Source: an uncultured Lachnospiraceae bacterium
Lineage (GTDB): Bacteria > Bacillota > Clostridia > Lachnospirales > Lachnospiraceae
Length of the DNA stretch: 64,000 bases
Direction of reading: 5' to 3'
NCBI GenBank assembly: GCA_947626775.1
Contig: CANQTL010000009.1
Coordinates: 1-64,000, forward strand
Made by a program: the position numbers and the translations under genes. The notes under the pieces are model-generated. The model did no database searches. It had not been told where the DNA came from and saw only the letters and a list, made by a program, of their open reading frames with translations. Below, piece after piece: positions 54,065 through 62,094 of this stretch (within the stretch, counting starts at the first letter, position 1; each line of letters opens with the position of its first letter).

Positions 54065-54093
54065 TTGGTTTTTTTATGCGAAATGAGTATAAT
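54065..54093 (+). promoter_or_regulatory. Sigma-A promoter of murC
   Basis: TTGGTT and TATAAT are separated by 17 bases, 31 bases upstream of the murC start. Confidence 0.75.
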
Positions 54094-54124
54094 ACTATTA
54101 AAAAAGTGTTCTGAGGAGACATCC

Positions 54125-55507
54125 ATGTATCAAGTCAATTTCAAACAACCGATCCATATATATTTCATCGGAATCGGCGGCATCAGCATGAGCGGCCTCG
54201 CCGAAATCCTGCTGTCGGAAGGTTTCCGCATCTCCGGCTCGGACAGAACGCCGTCGCCGCTCACCCGCGGACTGGAGACCAGGGGCGCGCGGATCTTCTA
54301 CGGGCAGCGCGCGGAGAATCTTTCGGACGACATCGATCTGATCGTGTACACCAGCGCGATCAAACCCGATAACCCCGAGATGATCGCCGCGAAGGAACGC
54401 GGAATCGAGACTCTGACCCGTGCGCAGCTCCTGGGACAGATGATGAAAAACTATAAGACGCCCGTGGCCGTCAGCGGAACACACGGCAAGACGACCACCA
54501 CATCCATGATCTCACAGATCCTATTGGAAAACGGCGACGATCCCACGCTCTCCATCGGCGGTATCTATCGGCCCATCGGCGGCAACATCCGGGTCGGCGG
54601 CAGCGACCGCTTCGTCACGGAAGCCTGCGAGTACACCAACAGTTTCCTGAGTTTCTTCCCGAAGATCGGCATCATACTTAATATAGAAGAAGACCATCTC
54701 GATTTCTTCAGAGATATCGACGATATACGCCATTCTTTTCATGAATTTGCCCGGCTGATCCCTCCGGACGGCGCACTGATCATCAACGGAGCCATAGAGC
54801 GTGTCGGAGAACTGACAGACGATCTTTCCTGCCGGGTCATCACTTACGGACCTTCGCCGGACTTCGACTACGCTCCCTCTCAGATCGTCTACGACGATGC
54901 GGGTTGTCCCTCCTTTCATCTTATGCGCGGCGGAGACAGAAAAGAAGGCGTATTTGCTCTCCGCGTTCCCGGAGAACACAACGTGTACAATGCGACCGCC
55001 GCGATCGCGCTCGCCGATCTTCTCGGCGTCCCCGAACATGTGACCGCCGAAGCGCTTCTGCACTTCGGCGGCACGGACCGGCGTTTTGAATACAAGGGCA
55101 AAGTCAACGGCGCCTCTGTCATCGACGACTACGCGCACCATCCGACAGAGATCCGCGCCACACTCCTGGCAGCCGCCAACTATCCTCACAGGAAGATATG
55201 GTGTGTGTTCCAGCCTCACACCTACTCCCGCACCAAAGCGTTTCTGCATGAATTTGCCGAGGCGCTGTCCCTGGCTGACGAGATCGTCCTCGCCGACATC
55301 TATGCCGCCAGGGAGACGGATACGCTCGGCGTCAGCTCGCAGACTCTGCAGGCGGAAATCGAAAAGCTCGGACATTCCTGCCGTTACTTTCCCTCCTTTG
55401 CGGAGATCGAAAATTTTCTTCTGACAAATTGCACAAAGGATGATTTGTTGATAACTATGGGCGCGGGAGACGTCGTAAAAATCGGAGAAAATCTTTTACG
55501 AAAATAA
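54125..55507 (+). CDS. murC: UDP-N-acetylmuramate--L-alanine ligase
   Basis: MurC adds the first amino acid to UDP-MurNAc. The 460-residue protein has FIGIGGISMSGLAEIL (nucleotide binding, near 15), the Mur ATP loop AVSGTHGKTTTTSMI (near 118), NIEEDHLDFF (near 185) and DDYAHHPTEI (near 343). The ATG at 54125 follows GAGGAG; an upstream start at 54065 lies in the promoter. It is monocistronic, ending in a long hairpin at 55517-55563. Confidence 0.96.
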   Translation: MYQVNFKQPIHIYFIGIGGISMSGLAEILLSEGFRISGSDRTPSPLTRGLETRGARIFYGQRAENLSDDIDLIVYTSAIKPDNPEMIAAKERGIETLTRAQLLGQMMKNYKTPVAVSGTHGKTTTTSMISQILLENGDDPTLSIGGIYRPIGGNIRVGGSDRFVTEACEYTNSFLSFFPKIGIILNIEEDHLDFFRDIDDIRHSFHEFARLIPPDGALIINGAIERVGELTDDLSCRVITYGPSPDFDYAPSQIVYDDAGCPSFHLMRGGDRKEGVFALRVPGEHNVYNATAAIALADLLGVPEHVTAEALLHFGGTDRRFEYKGKVNGASVIDDYAHHPTEIRATLLAAANYPHRKIWCVFQPHTYSRTKAFLHEFAEALSLADEIVLADIYAARETDTLGVSSQTLQAEIEKLGHSCRYFPSFAEIENFLLTNCTKDDLLITMGAGDVVKIGENLLRK

Positions 55508-55615
55508 TTATTCACAATATCCACAGAAGGCGGCTACCCTTTCGATCGATCTTCTGTGGATATTTCTGTGTAAATCTTTTCCGGCAATTTCAATGCCCGC
55601 GCACAGATATCCACA
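55508..55615. promoter_or_regulatory. Cluster of DnaA-box-like sites
   Basis: TTATTCACA (55508-55516) matches the DnaA consensus TTATNCACA. ATATCCACA (55517-55525, 55607-55615) and its reverse complement TGTGGATAT (55555-55563) each match TTATCCACA at eight of nine bases. Four sites fall within 108 bases, upstream of the dnaD-like and dnaC-like genes. Confidence 0.55.
55517..55563 (+). terminator. Hairpin after murC, probable terminator
   Basis: ATATCCACAGAAG and CTTCTGTGGATAT form a perfect 13-bp stem with a 21-base loop, followed by TTCTGTGTAAATCTTTT. It begins nine bases after the murC stop. The T-tract is imperfect. The stem arms include two of the DnaA-like boxes. Confidence 0.6.
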
Positions 55616-55688
55616 TCGTCCACACGCAGGCGGATCCGGGGCCCTCTCCGTTTATGGCAGTTTGCCTATATCATTTTAAATATCGCTA

Positions 55689-55697
55689 TGCTATAAT
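55689..55697 (+). promoter_or_regulatory. Extended -10 promoter of the dnaD-like gene
   Basis: TGCTATAAT fits the extended -10 pattern TGNTATAAT. No good -35 is seen, as is usual for this type. The ATG is 64 bases downstream. Confidence 0.55.
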
Positions 55698-55760
55698 GCA
55701 TCATGTACTCTTCATGGGGTATACAAGGCGTCCTTTCATGGGACCAAGGGTGGTGCAATC

Positions 55761-56816
55761 ATGGGTCATTTGACGATTTATCAGGATAATTATGTGAATT
55801 CTACGGTTATTTCCAACCGTTTTATCGACGAGTATATGGAGGCGGCCAACGACGCGCAGCTCAAGATCTATCTGTATCTGATCCGCATGATGAGCGCACG
55901 GCTTTCCACAAGCATCTCCGACATCGCGGACAAATTCAACTATACCGAAAAAGATGTGATGCGGGCTCTCAAATATTGGGAAAAAAAGCAGCTTCTTTCT
56001 CTCGAGTACGATGAGCGCAAAAATGTGACCGGCATTCATTTGATGGATTTCGCGCCGCTCCCGGTCGTCCCGGCGGCAGCGCCAGTACCGACGGTGTCCG
56101 CCGCAGGCTCGGCGCCGCTTGCCTCCGTCGTGCCGATCTCTTCCAAGGAGAACCCTTATGTCAAGCCCAATTACACGCTGGATGAACTGAAGGCGTTCAA
56201 ATCGGACGAGGCGACCTCCAGACTGCTCTTTATCACGGAACAGTATCTCAAAAAGACGCTGAGTCCCAACGAGATCCGCACCATGCTTTTTATCTCGGAC
56301 AGGCTCGGCTTTTCCGAGGATCTGATCGACTATCTGATCCAGTATTGCGTGGACAGAGACAAGAAAGATCTGCGCTACATAGAAAAAGTCGCGATCAGCT
56401 GGGCGCAGCAGGGCATCACGACCCCCGGGCAGGCCGCCGGTCTCGTCGGCAAATATGACAAATCCGTGTATGATATCATGAAGGCGCTCGGCAAAAACAG
56501 CGTCCCCACGCAGACGGAAGTCGCCTACATCACACGCTGGACCAAAGAGTTTGGATTGGACATCGACGTCATTTATGCAGCCTGCGAGCGCACAGTGCTC
56601 GCCACGGACAAACACCGTTTTGAATATGCGGACAGCATCCTGGAAAGCTGGTACAAATCCGGCGTGCGCCGCAAGAGCGATATCCGGCTTGCAGACGAGA
56701 GTTACCGCAGGGCAAAAGCATCCAAAAATACCGCTGCCGCCAGCAATGCCTTTAACCAGTTTGCGCAGAATCACTATGACTTCGATGTGCTGGAGAAAGA
56801 GCTCCTGAGCAACTGA
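55761..56816 (+). CDS. DnaD-domain primosome protein
   Basis: DnaD/DnaB-type proteins help load the replicative helicase at the origin and at restart sites. The 351-residue protein has an N-terminal winged-helix-like part (residues 20-90, ISDIADKFNYTEKDVMRALK) and two DnaD-like C-terminal helical modules (about 140-215 and 255-315; the motif YxxxILxxW appears as YADSILESW). The linker is Ala/Pro-rich. The ribosome binding site is weak (GGTGGTG). It heads a dnaD-dnaC-prs group and lies beside DnaA-like boxes. Confidence 0.88.
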   Translation: MGHLTIYQDNYVNSTVISNRFIDEYMEAANDAQLKIYLYLIRMMSARLSTSISDIADKFNYTEKDVMRALKYWEKKQLLSLEYDERKNVTGIHLMDFAPLPVVPAAAPVPTVSAAGSAPLASVVPISSKENPYVKPNYTLDELKAFKSDEATSRLLFITEQYLKKTLSPNEIRTMLFISDRLGFSEDLIDYLIQYCVDRDKKDLRYIEKVAISWAQQGITTPGQAAGLVGKYDKSVYDIMKALGKNSVPTQTEVAYITRWTKEFGLDIDVIYAACERTVLATDKHRFEYADSILESWYKSGVRRKSDIRLADESYRRAKASKNTAAASNAFNQFAQNHYDFDVLEKELLSN

Positions 56817-56877
56817 ATACGCCCGACGGCCTGGGCCGGCTGCCGGTCCTTACCATACACCGAGAAGGAGTCCAACC

Positions 56878-57849
56878 GTGTCACTGACAAACGCCCAATA
56901 CGATATGATCCTTCATCAATATGAGAGGAAACAGCAGAAAAGCAGACATCAGGTGCAGGAGCGTCTGGCATATGTCTACGATCACATTCCCGCCTACCGG
57001 GAACTTGAGGACAGAGTCGCCTCGATTTCCGTTGCACAGGGTAGAAAACTTCTCGCAGGAGACGAGGACGCCATGGAGGATCTGCGAGATTCCCTGGCGG
57101 AACTGTCCGGCAGAAAAGCGCAGCTTCTTGAAGATCACGGACTGCCCGCCGACTATCTGGAGCCCGTCTACGAGTGTCCCGACTGCCGGGATACAGGATA
57201 TATCGACGGTCAGAAATGCCACTGTTTCAAGCAGGCTATGATCACGCTGCTGTATGAACAGTCCAATATACAGGAGATGCTCCGGACGGAGAATTTCGAC
57301 GCTCTGTCCTACGAATACTATGAGGGCGAGGATCTGTCCCGCTTCAGAAACGCGGTGGATACCTGCCGGAATTTTATAAAAAATTTCAATTCCGACTACC
57401 ACAATCTGTTTTTTTATGGTACAGTGGGTACGGGGAAATCATTTCTATCCGGCTGTGTTGCAAAGGAACTGATCGAGAGCGGGCATTCCGTAATTTATTT
57501 TAGCGCAACCGGTCTGTTCGATCTGCTGTCAAGACATTCCTTTGATTACAAAAACCGGGAAGAGCTTCGTGAGACGTGCGCCGACCTGTATCAATGCGAT
57601 CTGCTCATCGTGGACGACCTGGGCACGGAACTGACAAACCAGTTTGTGGCCTCCCAGCTGTTTGCCCTCTTAAACGAGCGCCATATGGGTAAGAAGGCGA
57701 CGATCATCTCCACCAACCTCTCTCTCGAAGAACTGCGGAACAGATATTCCGACCGCATCTTTTCCCGTATCACAAGCAACTATGAGATCTGCAAACTGTC
57801 AGGACAAGACATCAGAATGTACAGGAAACGACTGCTTAACAGAAAGTGA
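56878..57849 (+). CDS. DnaC/DnaI-type helicase-loader ATPase
   Basis: The 323-residue AAA+ ATPase loads the DnaB/DnaC helicase. It has a zinc-binding CPDCRDTGYIDGQKCHC (near 98-114), Walker A YGTVGTGKSFLSG (near 178), Walker B LLIVDDLGTE (near 240) and sensor residues in TIISTNLSLEEL. It starts at a GTG (56878) with GAAGGAG upstream. It follows the DnaD-like gene by 61 bases, as in many clostridia. Confidence 0.92.
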   Translation: MSLTNAQYDMILHQYERKQQKSRHQVQERLAYVYDHIPAYRELEDRVASISVAQGRKLLAGDEDAMEDLRDSLAELSGRKAQLLEDHGLPADYLEPVYECPDCRDTGYIDGQKCHCFKQAMITLLYEQSNIQEMLRTENFDALSYEYYEGEDLSRFRNAVDTCRNFIKNFNSDYHNLFFYGTVGTGKSFLSGCVAKELIESGHSVIYFSATGLFDLLSRHSFDYKNREELRETCADLYQCDLLIVDDLGTELTNQFVASQLFALLNERHMGKKATIISTNLSLEELRNRYSDRIFSRITSNYEICKLSGQDIRMYRKRLLNRK

Positions 57850-57859
57850 GGTTTCTCTC

Positions 57860-59047
57860 ATGACCAGACGTGAAGAAAAAAGAAATCTGGAGACCATACC
57901 CGTAGGCTCCCTGGGACTGATCCCCATGGAAGGCTGCCGGTCTCTGGGAGAAAAGGTTGACTACTATCTCGTGAAGTGGCGCACCGAACGCGAGAGCGAG
58001 CACAAAGACTCTCTCGCATTCTCAGGCTATCAGCGTGACTCTTACATTTTGGAAGCCGCCGTTCCCCGTTTCGGCTCCGGCGAAGCCAAGGGCGTCATCA
58101 AGCAGTCCGTCCGCGGCTCCGACCTCTATATTCTGGTCGACGTAACCAATTACAGCCTGACCTACTCGCTCTGCGGACATGAAAACCGCATGTCTCCCGA
58201 CGACCATTATCAAGACTTAAAACGCATCATCTCCGCGGTGGGCGGCAAGGCGAGACGAATCACCGTCATCATGCCCTATCTCTATGAGAGCAGACAGCAC
58301 AAGAGAACGGCACGAGAATCTCTCGACTGTGCGCTGGCCCTCCAGGAGATGGTAAATATGGGCGTGGACAATATCATCACCTTCGACGCCCACGATCCCC
58401 GCGTACAGAACGCGATCCCGCTGCATGGCTTCGAGACGGTACAGCCCGCCTACCAGTTTATCAAGGGTTTGCTGAACCACGTAAAAGGCCTGAAGCTGGA
58501 CAGCGGCCACATGATGGTGATCAGCCCCGACGAGGGCGGCATGAGCCGCGCCATCTACATCGCCAATGTACTCGGACTGGATATGGGTATGTTCTATAAG
58601 CGCAGAGATTACACGCGCGTCGTCAACGGCAGAAACCCCATCGTCGCACACGAGTTCCTCGGCTCCAGCGTAGAGGGTAAGGATATGATCATCATAGACG
58701 ATATGATCTCCTCCGGCGAGAGTGTGCTGGAAGTTGCCGCCGCACTGAAAGAGCGTCGTGCCAACAGAATTTTTGTATTTTCGACTTTTGGTCTTTTCAC
58801 AGCGGGCCTGGACCGTTTCGACAAAGCCTACGCCGACGGCACAATCTACCGGGTGCTGACGACCAACCTGATCTATCAGACGCCGGAACTGCTGGCCCGC
58901 GAATGGTACATCGACTGCGATCTGAGCAAATACATCGCCTACATCATCGACACCCTGAATCATGACACCTCCATCAGCGATCTCTTAAATCCCGTGGAGC
59001 GCATCCAGTCGATTGTGGCGAGATATCATGCGGGGGAGCTGGATTGA
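57860..59047 (+). CDS. prs: Ribose-phosphate pyrophosphokinase, divergent long form
   Basis: The enzyme makes PRPP for nucleotide synthesis. The 395-residue protein is longer than the usual 310-320. It shows QSVRGSDLYILVDV (near 92), PYLYESRQHKRTARES in place of the usual YARQDRKDRSREP loop, FDAHDPRVQNAIPLHGF, and the PRPP loop IIDDMISSGES (near 283). The core fold is recognisable, but ATP-loop residues differ, so kinetics or regulation may differ. The start at 57860 lies ten bases after the dnaC-like stop. Confidence 0.88.
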   Translation: MTRREEKRNLETIPVGSLGLIPMEGCRSLGEKVDYYLVKWRTERESEHKDSLAFSGYQRDSYILEAAVPRFGSGEAKGVIKQSVRGSDLYILVDVTNYSLTYSLCGHENRMSPDDHYQDLKRIISAVGGKARRITVIMPYLYESRQHKRTARESLDCALALQEMVNMGVDNIITFDAHDPRVQNAIPLHGFETVQPAYQFIKGLLNHVKGLKLDSGHMMVISPDEGGMSRAIYIANVLGLDMGMFYKRRDYTRVVNGRNPIVAHEFLGSSVEGKDMIIIDDMISSGESVLEVAAALKERRANRIFVFSTFGLFTAGLDRFDKAYADGTIYRVLTTNLIYQTPELLAREWYIDCDLSKYIAYIIDTLNHDTSISDLLNPVERIQSIVARYHAGELD

Positions 59048-59163
59048 CAACTGTTTTTCACACTATTTTCGTTTGGGATATTTTAATTGATCTCGCATAT
59101 AATAGTATTGCTGAATGTTACTTTCTCAGGCAATCATCCGCTGACAAGTTGGTGTCGAATCGC

Positions 59164-59192
59164 TTGACAAGTCGTTTTTGCCATGATATAGT
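59164..59192 (+). promoter_or_regulatory. Strong sigma-A promoter of the AbiF RNA
   Basis: TTGACA and TATAGT are separated by 17 bases, giving a predicted start at about 59199, just before the paired RNA hairpins. A TGACAAGT direct repeat (59142-59149, 59165-59172) overlaps its -35. A further TATAAT lies at 59098-59103. Confidence 0.8.
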
Positions 59193-59198
59193 GAGTTC

Positions 59199-59266
59199 AG
59201 TGATCGTGTTGCGGAATACCTGCGAGGCCCGCAACCTGAGAGAGTCCCTGCGGGGGCTCTCTTGTA
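59199..59266 (+). ncRNA. abiF-type structured RNA
   Basis: Two hairpins follow the promoter. The first pairs GTTGCGG (59208-59214) with CCGCAAC (59229-59235). The second pairs AGAGAGTCCC (59239-59248) with GGGGCTCTCT (59253-59262), a 10-bp stem with a four-base loop and one G-U pair. Near-identical CCTGCG(A/G)GG strings occur in both loops. A conserved RNA motif named abiF, found upstream of such genes, has been reported; position and two-stem form fit. The second hairpin ends eight bases before the AGGAG of the gene. Confidence 0.7.
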
Positions 59267-59282
59267 TATTAGGAGAATTTTT

Positions 59283-60239
59283 ATGTGTACTACAAACGAC
59301 AAACCGTTTTTAACTTATGAACAGCAACTTCAAAAACTATCCGACAAAGGATTGACGATCCCCAGCCACGACAAAGCTATAGAACTCTTAAAAAAACTCA
59401 GCTATTTCGCCCTCATCTCAGGATACAAAAAACCTTTTAAATCTAAAAGCAGCATATATAAACCGAATACCAGTTTAGACGACATTTATTCTCTCTATAT
59501 CTTTGACGATACTTTGAGAACTATTATTTTACGCAATATTTTGAAAGTAGAAAAACATATTAAATCACTCATATCCTATTCTTTCTGTGAAACTTACGGC
59601 GAAGATCAACAACAATATCTCAATGCAACGAAATATAACTATACTTCCTCTAACCAGGCAGATATCAACGATCTAATAGGTCGCCTATCCAAAATCGCTT
59701 CCGATCCTAAAGATTATTCTTATATACAACATCAGTTACGTAATCATGGAAATATTCCATTATGGGTCATGATGAAAGCCTTAACTCTGGGAACCGTATC
59801 AAAGTTCTATAGTTTTTTGCCCCAAAAAATTCAAGCCAAAGTGAGTATCGAGTTCCAATATATTACCGAAAGCGACCTTGTCCGCATGCTGGATCTGCTT
59901 GCCCGCGTCCGTAACGTATGTGCCCACAACGAACGTTTATTTAATTATCGCTACAATAAAGGCTCTATCCATGACACATATATACATCAGTATCTGCATA
60001 TTCCCAGGCCGAATATTCAATATGCCAAAGGAAAACAAGATTTATTTGCAGTAATTATTGTACTTAAATATCTTCTAAGTCCTGAAGACTTTTCACAGTG
60101 CGTAACTGACATCAATAAGGCTCTCAACACTCTTCTGCTGTCTACACGACAGTTGCAAAGATCGCAAATGTATAAATATATGGGATTCCCGAATAATTGG
60201 ATAGAAATAGAAAATGCTCCTTATTCCGCAAAAGAATAA
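59283..60239 (+). CDS. abiF: AbiF/Abi_2 family HEPN protein
   Basis: The 318-residue protein belongs to the Abi_2 (AbiD/AbiF) phage-abortive-infection family. It opens with KPFLTYEQQLQKLSDKGLTI and YFALISGYKKPF, typical of the family, and has RNVCAHNERLF near residue 209, an RX4H catalytic motif of HEPN ribonucleases. It is markedly richer in A and T than neighbouring genes, suggesting transfer. AGGAG precedes the ATG at 59283. With the RNA upstream it resembles an RNA-antitoxin/protein-toxin pair. There is no membrane segment. Confidence 0.92.
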   Translation: MCTTNDKPFLTYEQQLQKLSDKGLTIPSHDKAIELLKKLSYFALISGYKKPFKSKSSIYKPNTSLDDIYSLYIFDDTLRTIILRNILKVEKHIKSLISYSFCETYGEDQQQYLNATKYNYTSSNQADINDLIGRLSKIASDPKDYSYIQHQLRNHGNIPLWVMMKALTLGTVSKFYSFLPQKIQAKVSIEFQYITESDLVRMLDLLARVRNVCAHNERLFNYRYNKGSIHDTYIHQYLHIPRPNIQYAKGKQDLFAVIIVLKYLLSPEDFSQCVTDINKALNTLLLSTRQLQRSQMYKYMGFPNNWIEIENAPYSAKE

Positions 60240-60331
60240 GCTGCCGATTTTGCCAGTGAAGCATAATGAGCTTTCTAAGAGCCAGCACACGACTCGTGCC
60301 GTCTCCGCACTCTTCATAAGCTTTCCGGCAA

Positions 60332-61375
60332 TTACTGCGAAATTTTCCCTTTTGTCCGAAAGCCATATTTTTTCATGAAATCCATAAATTTCATCAGCAT
60401 CAAAAAGAGCAGAATGTCCACCAAAATTCTTAAACCTGCATCGATAAAACCGTTTCCCGTAATGCTCCACACAAAACTGACAGCATAATCCATCGTATGG
60501 ATCCAGAGCATATACATGGAATTTCTTCCCAGATATCTGAGCGGCGCCATTATTTTAACCTCGTCTGCCGCCGCGCTGAGATAGCAGAAAAACATAGTCC
60601 CTGCGATAGCCGTAATATAGCAGACCGGAAACAACGTATATCTTCTGCATGCCAGTTCAAGATAACTGTTTTCCGTCATATAACTCAAAAGCAGCGTACT
60701 TCCCCAGATGAAAAACGACAGTGCTCCGTACAGACAAGTTTTGTGATGAATGTCGATTCTTTTCAGGAAAACACCCCACGCAAAAAACGGCATGACAGCA
60801 AGCGCTATGTCAAAGGAGAAGGGAAGCCACTGCAATTTCCCCAGCGCCACGCCGCTCAGCGTACAGGCAATGAGCGCCGCGGCAAATTGTTTTCTACCCA
60901 GTTTCAGATGCAGATAATCAAACAGACTCCGCCCCAGAAAGAGTACGAGCAGAAACCACGGAATACCAAGTGCCGGAATGGACGCGCCCATCACATCGAC
61001 CGCTACACCGCTTCCAAAAACAAAGATGTTGATCTTTTCCATGAGGTAACTTTTCCATGCAATGGAACCGAAATGATTAAGGACATTTAATCCGAGTCTC
61101 AACATATACAGAAAAGCTGCCGGGACAACCAAATGTCGAAATGCTCTTTCCGTTTTGCGCAAAAACTCATCGTTATCCGAAGACATCCTGAATGCGGTGC
61201 TGCTTAATATGAAGAACAGCGGCATATGAAACGAAAAAATCACTCCCCGTGTTATTTTTTCCGCCATTGTGCCCCCCCCCGGCGTAGTATGTCCCAGTAT
61301 CACTGCCAAAATGGCAATTCCTTTTGCGATATCGATCCAGCCTATACGTTCTGTCTCCCGTTTGCCTGCCGCCAT
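60332..61375 (-). CDS. Acyltransferase-3 family membrane protein with a G9 tract
   Basis: The 347-residue protein has about ten membrane segments and the acyltransferase-3 start RIGWIDIAKGIAILAVILGH with the catalytic-type His in GH and SFHMPLFFILS. Relatives O-acetylate surface sugars, peptidoglycan or exopolysaccharide; the VanT membrane domain is also of this class. A run of nine G (61272-61280, minus strand) codes a Gly-Gly-Gly near residue 33; gain or loss of one base would truncate the protein. It converges with abiF. Confidence 0.85.
   Translation of the reverse strand: MAAGKRETERIGWIDIAKGIAILAVILGHTTPGGGTMAEKITRGVIFSFHMPLFFILSSTAFRMSSDNDEFLRKTERAFRHLVVPAAFLYMLRLGLNVLNHFGSIAWKSYLMEKINIFVFGSGVAVDVMGASIPALGIPWFLLVLFLGRSLFDYLHLKLGRKQFAAALIACTLSGVALGKLQWLPFSFDIALAVMPFFAWGVFLKRIDIHHKTCLYGALSFFIWGSTLLLSYMTENSYLELACRRYTLFPVCYITAIAGTMFFCYLSAAADEVKIMAPLRYLGRNSMYMLWIHTMDYAVSFVWSITGNGFIDAGLRILVDILLFLMLMKFMDFMKKYGFRTKGKISQ
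61272..61280 (-). repeat. Homopolymeric G9 tract in the acyltransferase gene
   Basis: Nine consecutive G on the coding strand fall inside codons 32-35. Tracts of this kind slip in replication and are the usual basis of phase variation, though also of sequencing errors. Confidence 0.8.
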
Positions 61376-61418
61376 TGTATCTTACGCCTTTCTCTTGCGG
61401 ATAAAATTCTCTGCTTTC

Positions 61419-61447
61419 TTGCTTTTCTCTCCCCATCATGCTATACT
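61419..61447 (+). promoter_or_regulatory. Sigma-A promoter of queT
   Basis: TTGCTT and TATACT are separated by 17 bases, 91 bases upstream of the queT start. Confidence 0.6.
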
Positions 61448-61484
61448 CAACACGTTGATCTCCCGCGGGCACGCGGGTTTTCAA

Positions 61485-61530
61485 GAATGCCGTGAGTTCG
61501 AGACCTTCCTCACGTAAAACAAAACTAAAG
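61485..61530 (+). promoter_or_regulatory. Probable preQ1-I riboswitch
   Basis: CGTGAG (61491-61496) pairs with CTCACG (61509-61514) around a 12-base loop beginning TTCGAG. It is followed by an A-rich tail ending AAAACTAAAGGAG, where the ribosome binding site is part of the tail. This is the small stem, loop and A-tail layout of preQ1 class I aptamers, in front of a queuosine-precursor transporter. A second hairpin, CCCGCG/CGCGGG (61462-61477) followed by TTTT, is just upstream. Confidence 0.6.
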
Positions 61531-61537
61531 GAGACAA

Positions 61538-62056
61538 ATGAATATGAAAAACAAGAATGCAGCATTTCTGACCCAGGCGGCCATGATCGCCGCCATCTAT
61601 GTGGTGTTGACGTTTATCGCCAACGCTTTCGGTCTTGCCAACTACGCCATACAGGTCCGTTTCTCTGAGGCTCTCACGATTCTGCCTTATTTCACCCCCG
61701 CCGCAATCCCCGGCCTCTTTATCGGCTGTCTGCTGAGCAATATCCTGACAGGCTGTGCCCTGCCCGACATTATTTTCGGCAGCATCGCGACGCTTCTGGG
61801 CGCGCTCGGCACATACGCGCTGCGCAGCCGCAGATGGTGCGCTCCCCTCTGCCCGATCCTCGCCAACACAATTATCGTACCGTTGGTGCTGATCTACGGC
61901 TATGGCCTGCTGATCGAGGGCATGTCCGTGCTGCAGTGCTACGGCTACTACTGCCTGACCGTAGGCGCAGGCGAAGTGATCTCCTGCGGCGTCCTCGGCA
62001 TGATTCTGCTGTTCACACTGGAAAAATACCGCGGCTCACTGTTTAGCGCAGGCTGA
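61538..62056 (+). CDS. queT: QueT-family transporter S component
   Basis: QueT is the substrate-binding membrane subunit of an ECF transporter that brings in a queuosine precursor. The 172-residue protein has about five membrane segments, RFSEALTILPYFTPAAIPGL (near 40) and TVGAGEVISCGVLG (near 140), both typical. No ECF ATPase or T component is nearby, so it presumably shares them. AAAGGAG precedes the ATG. The upstream leader looks like a preQ1 riboswitch. Confidence 0.92.
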   Translation: MNMKNKNAAFLTQAAMIAAIYVVLTFIANAFGLANYAIQVRFSEALTILPYFTPAAIPGLFIGCLLSNILTGCALPDIIFGSIATLLGALGTYALRSRRWCAPLCPILANTIIVPLVLIYGYGLLIEGMSVLQCYGYYCLTVGAGEVISCGVLGMILLFTLEKYRGSLFSAG

Positions 62057-62094
62057 CGACGTTTCCACCAAATCGAATTTCGCCCGCACAGGCT

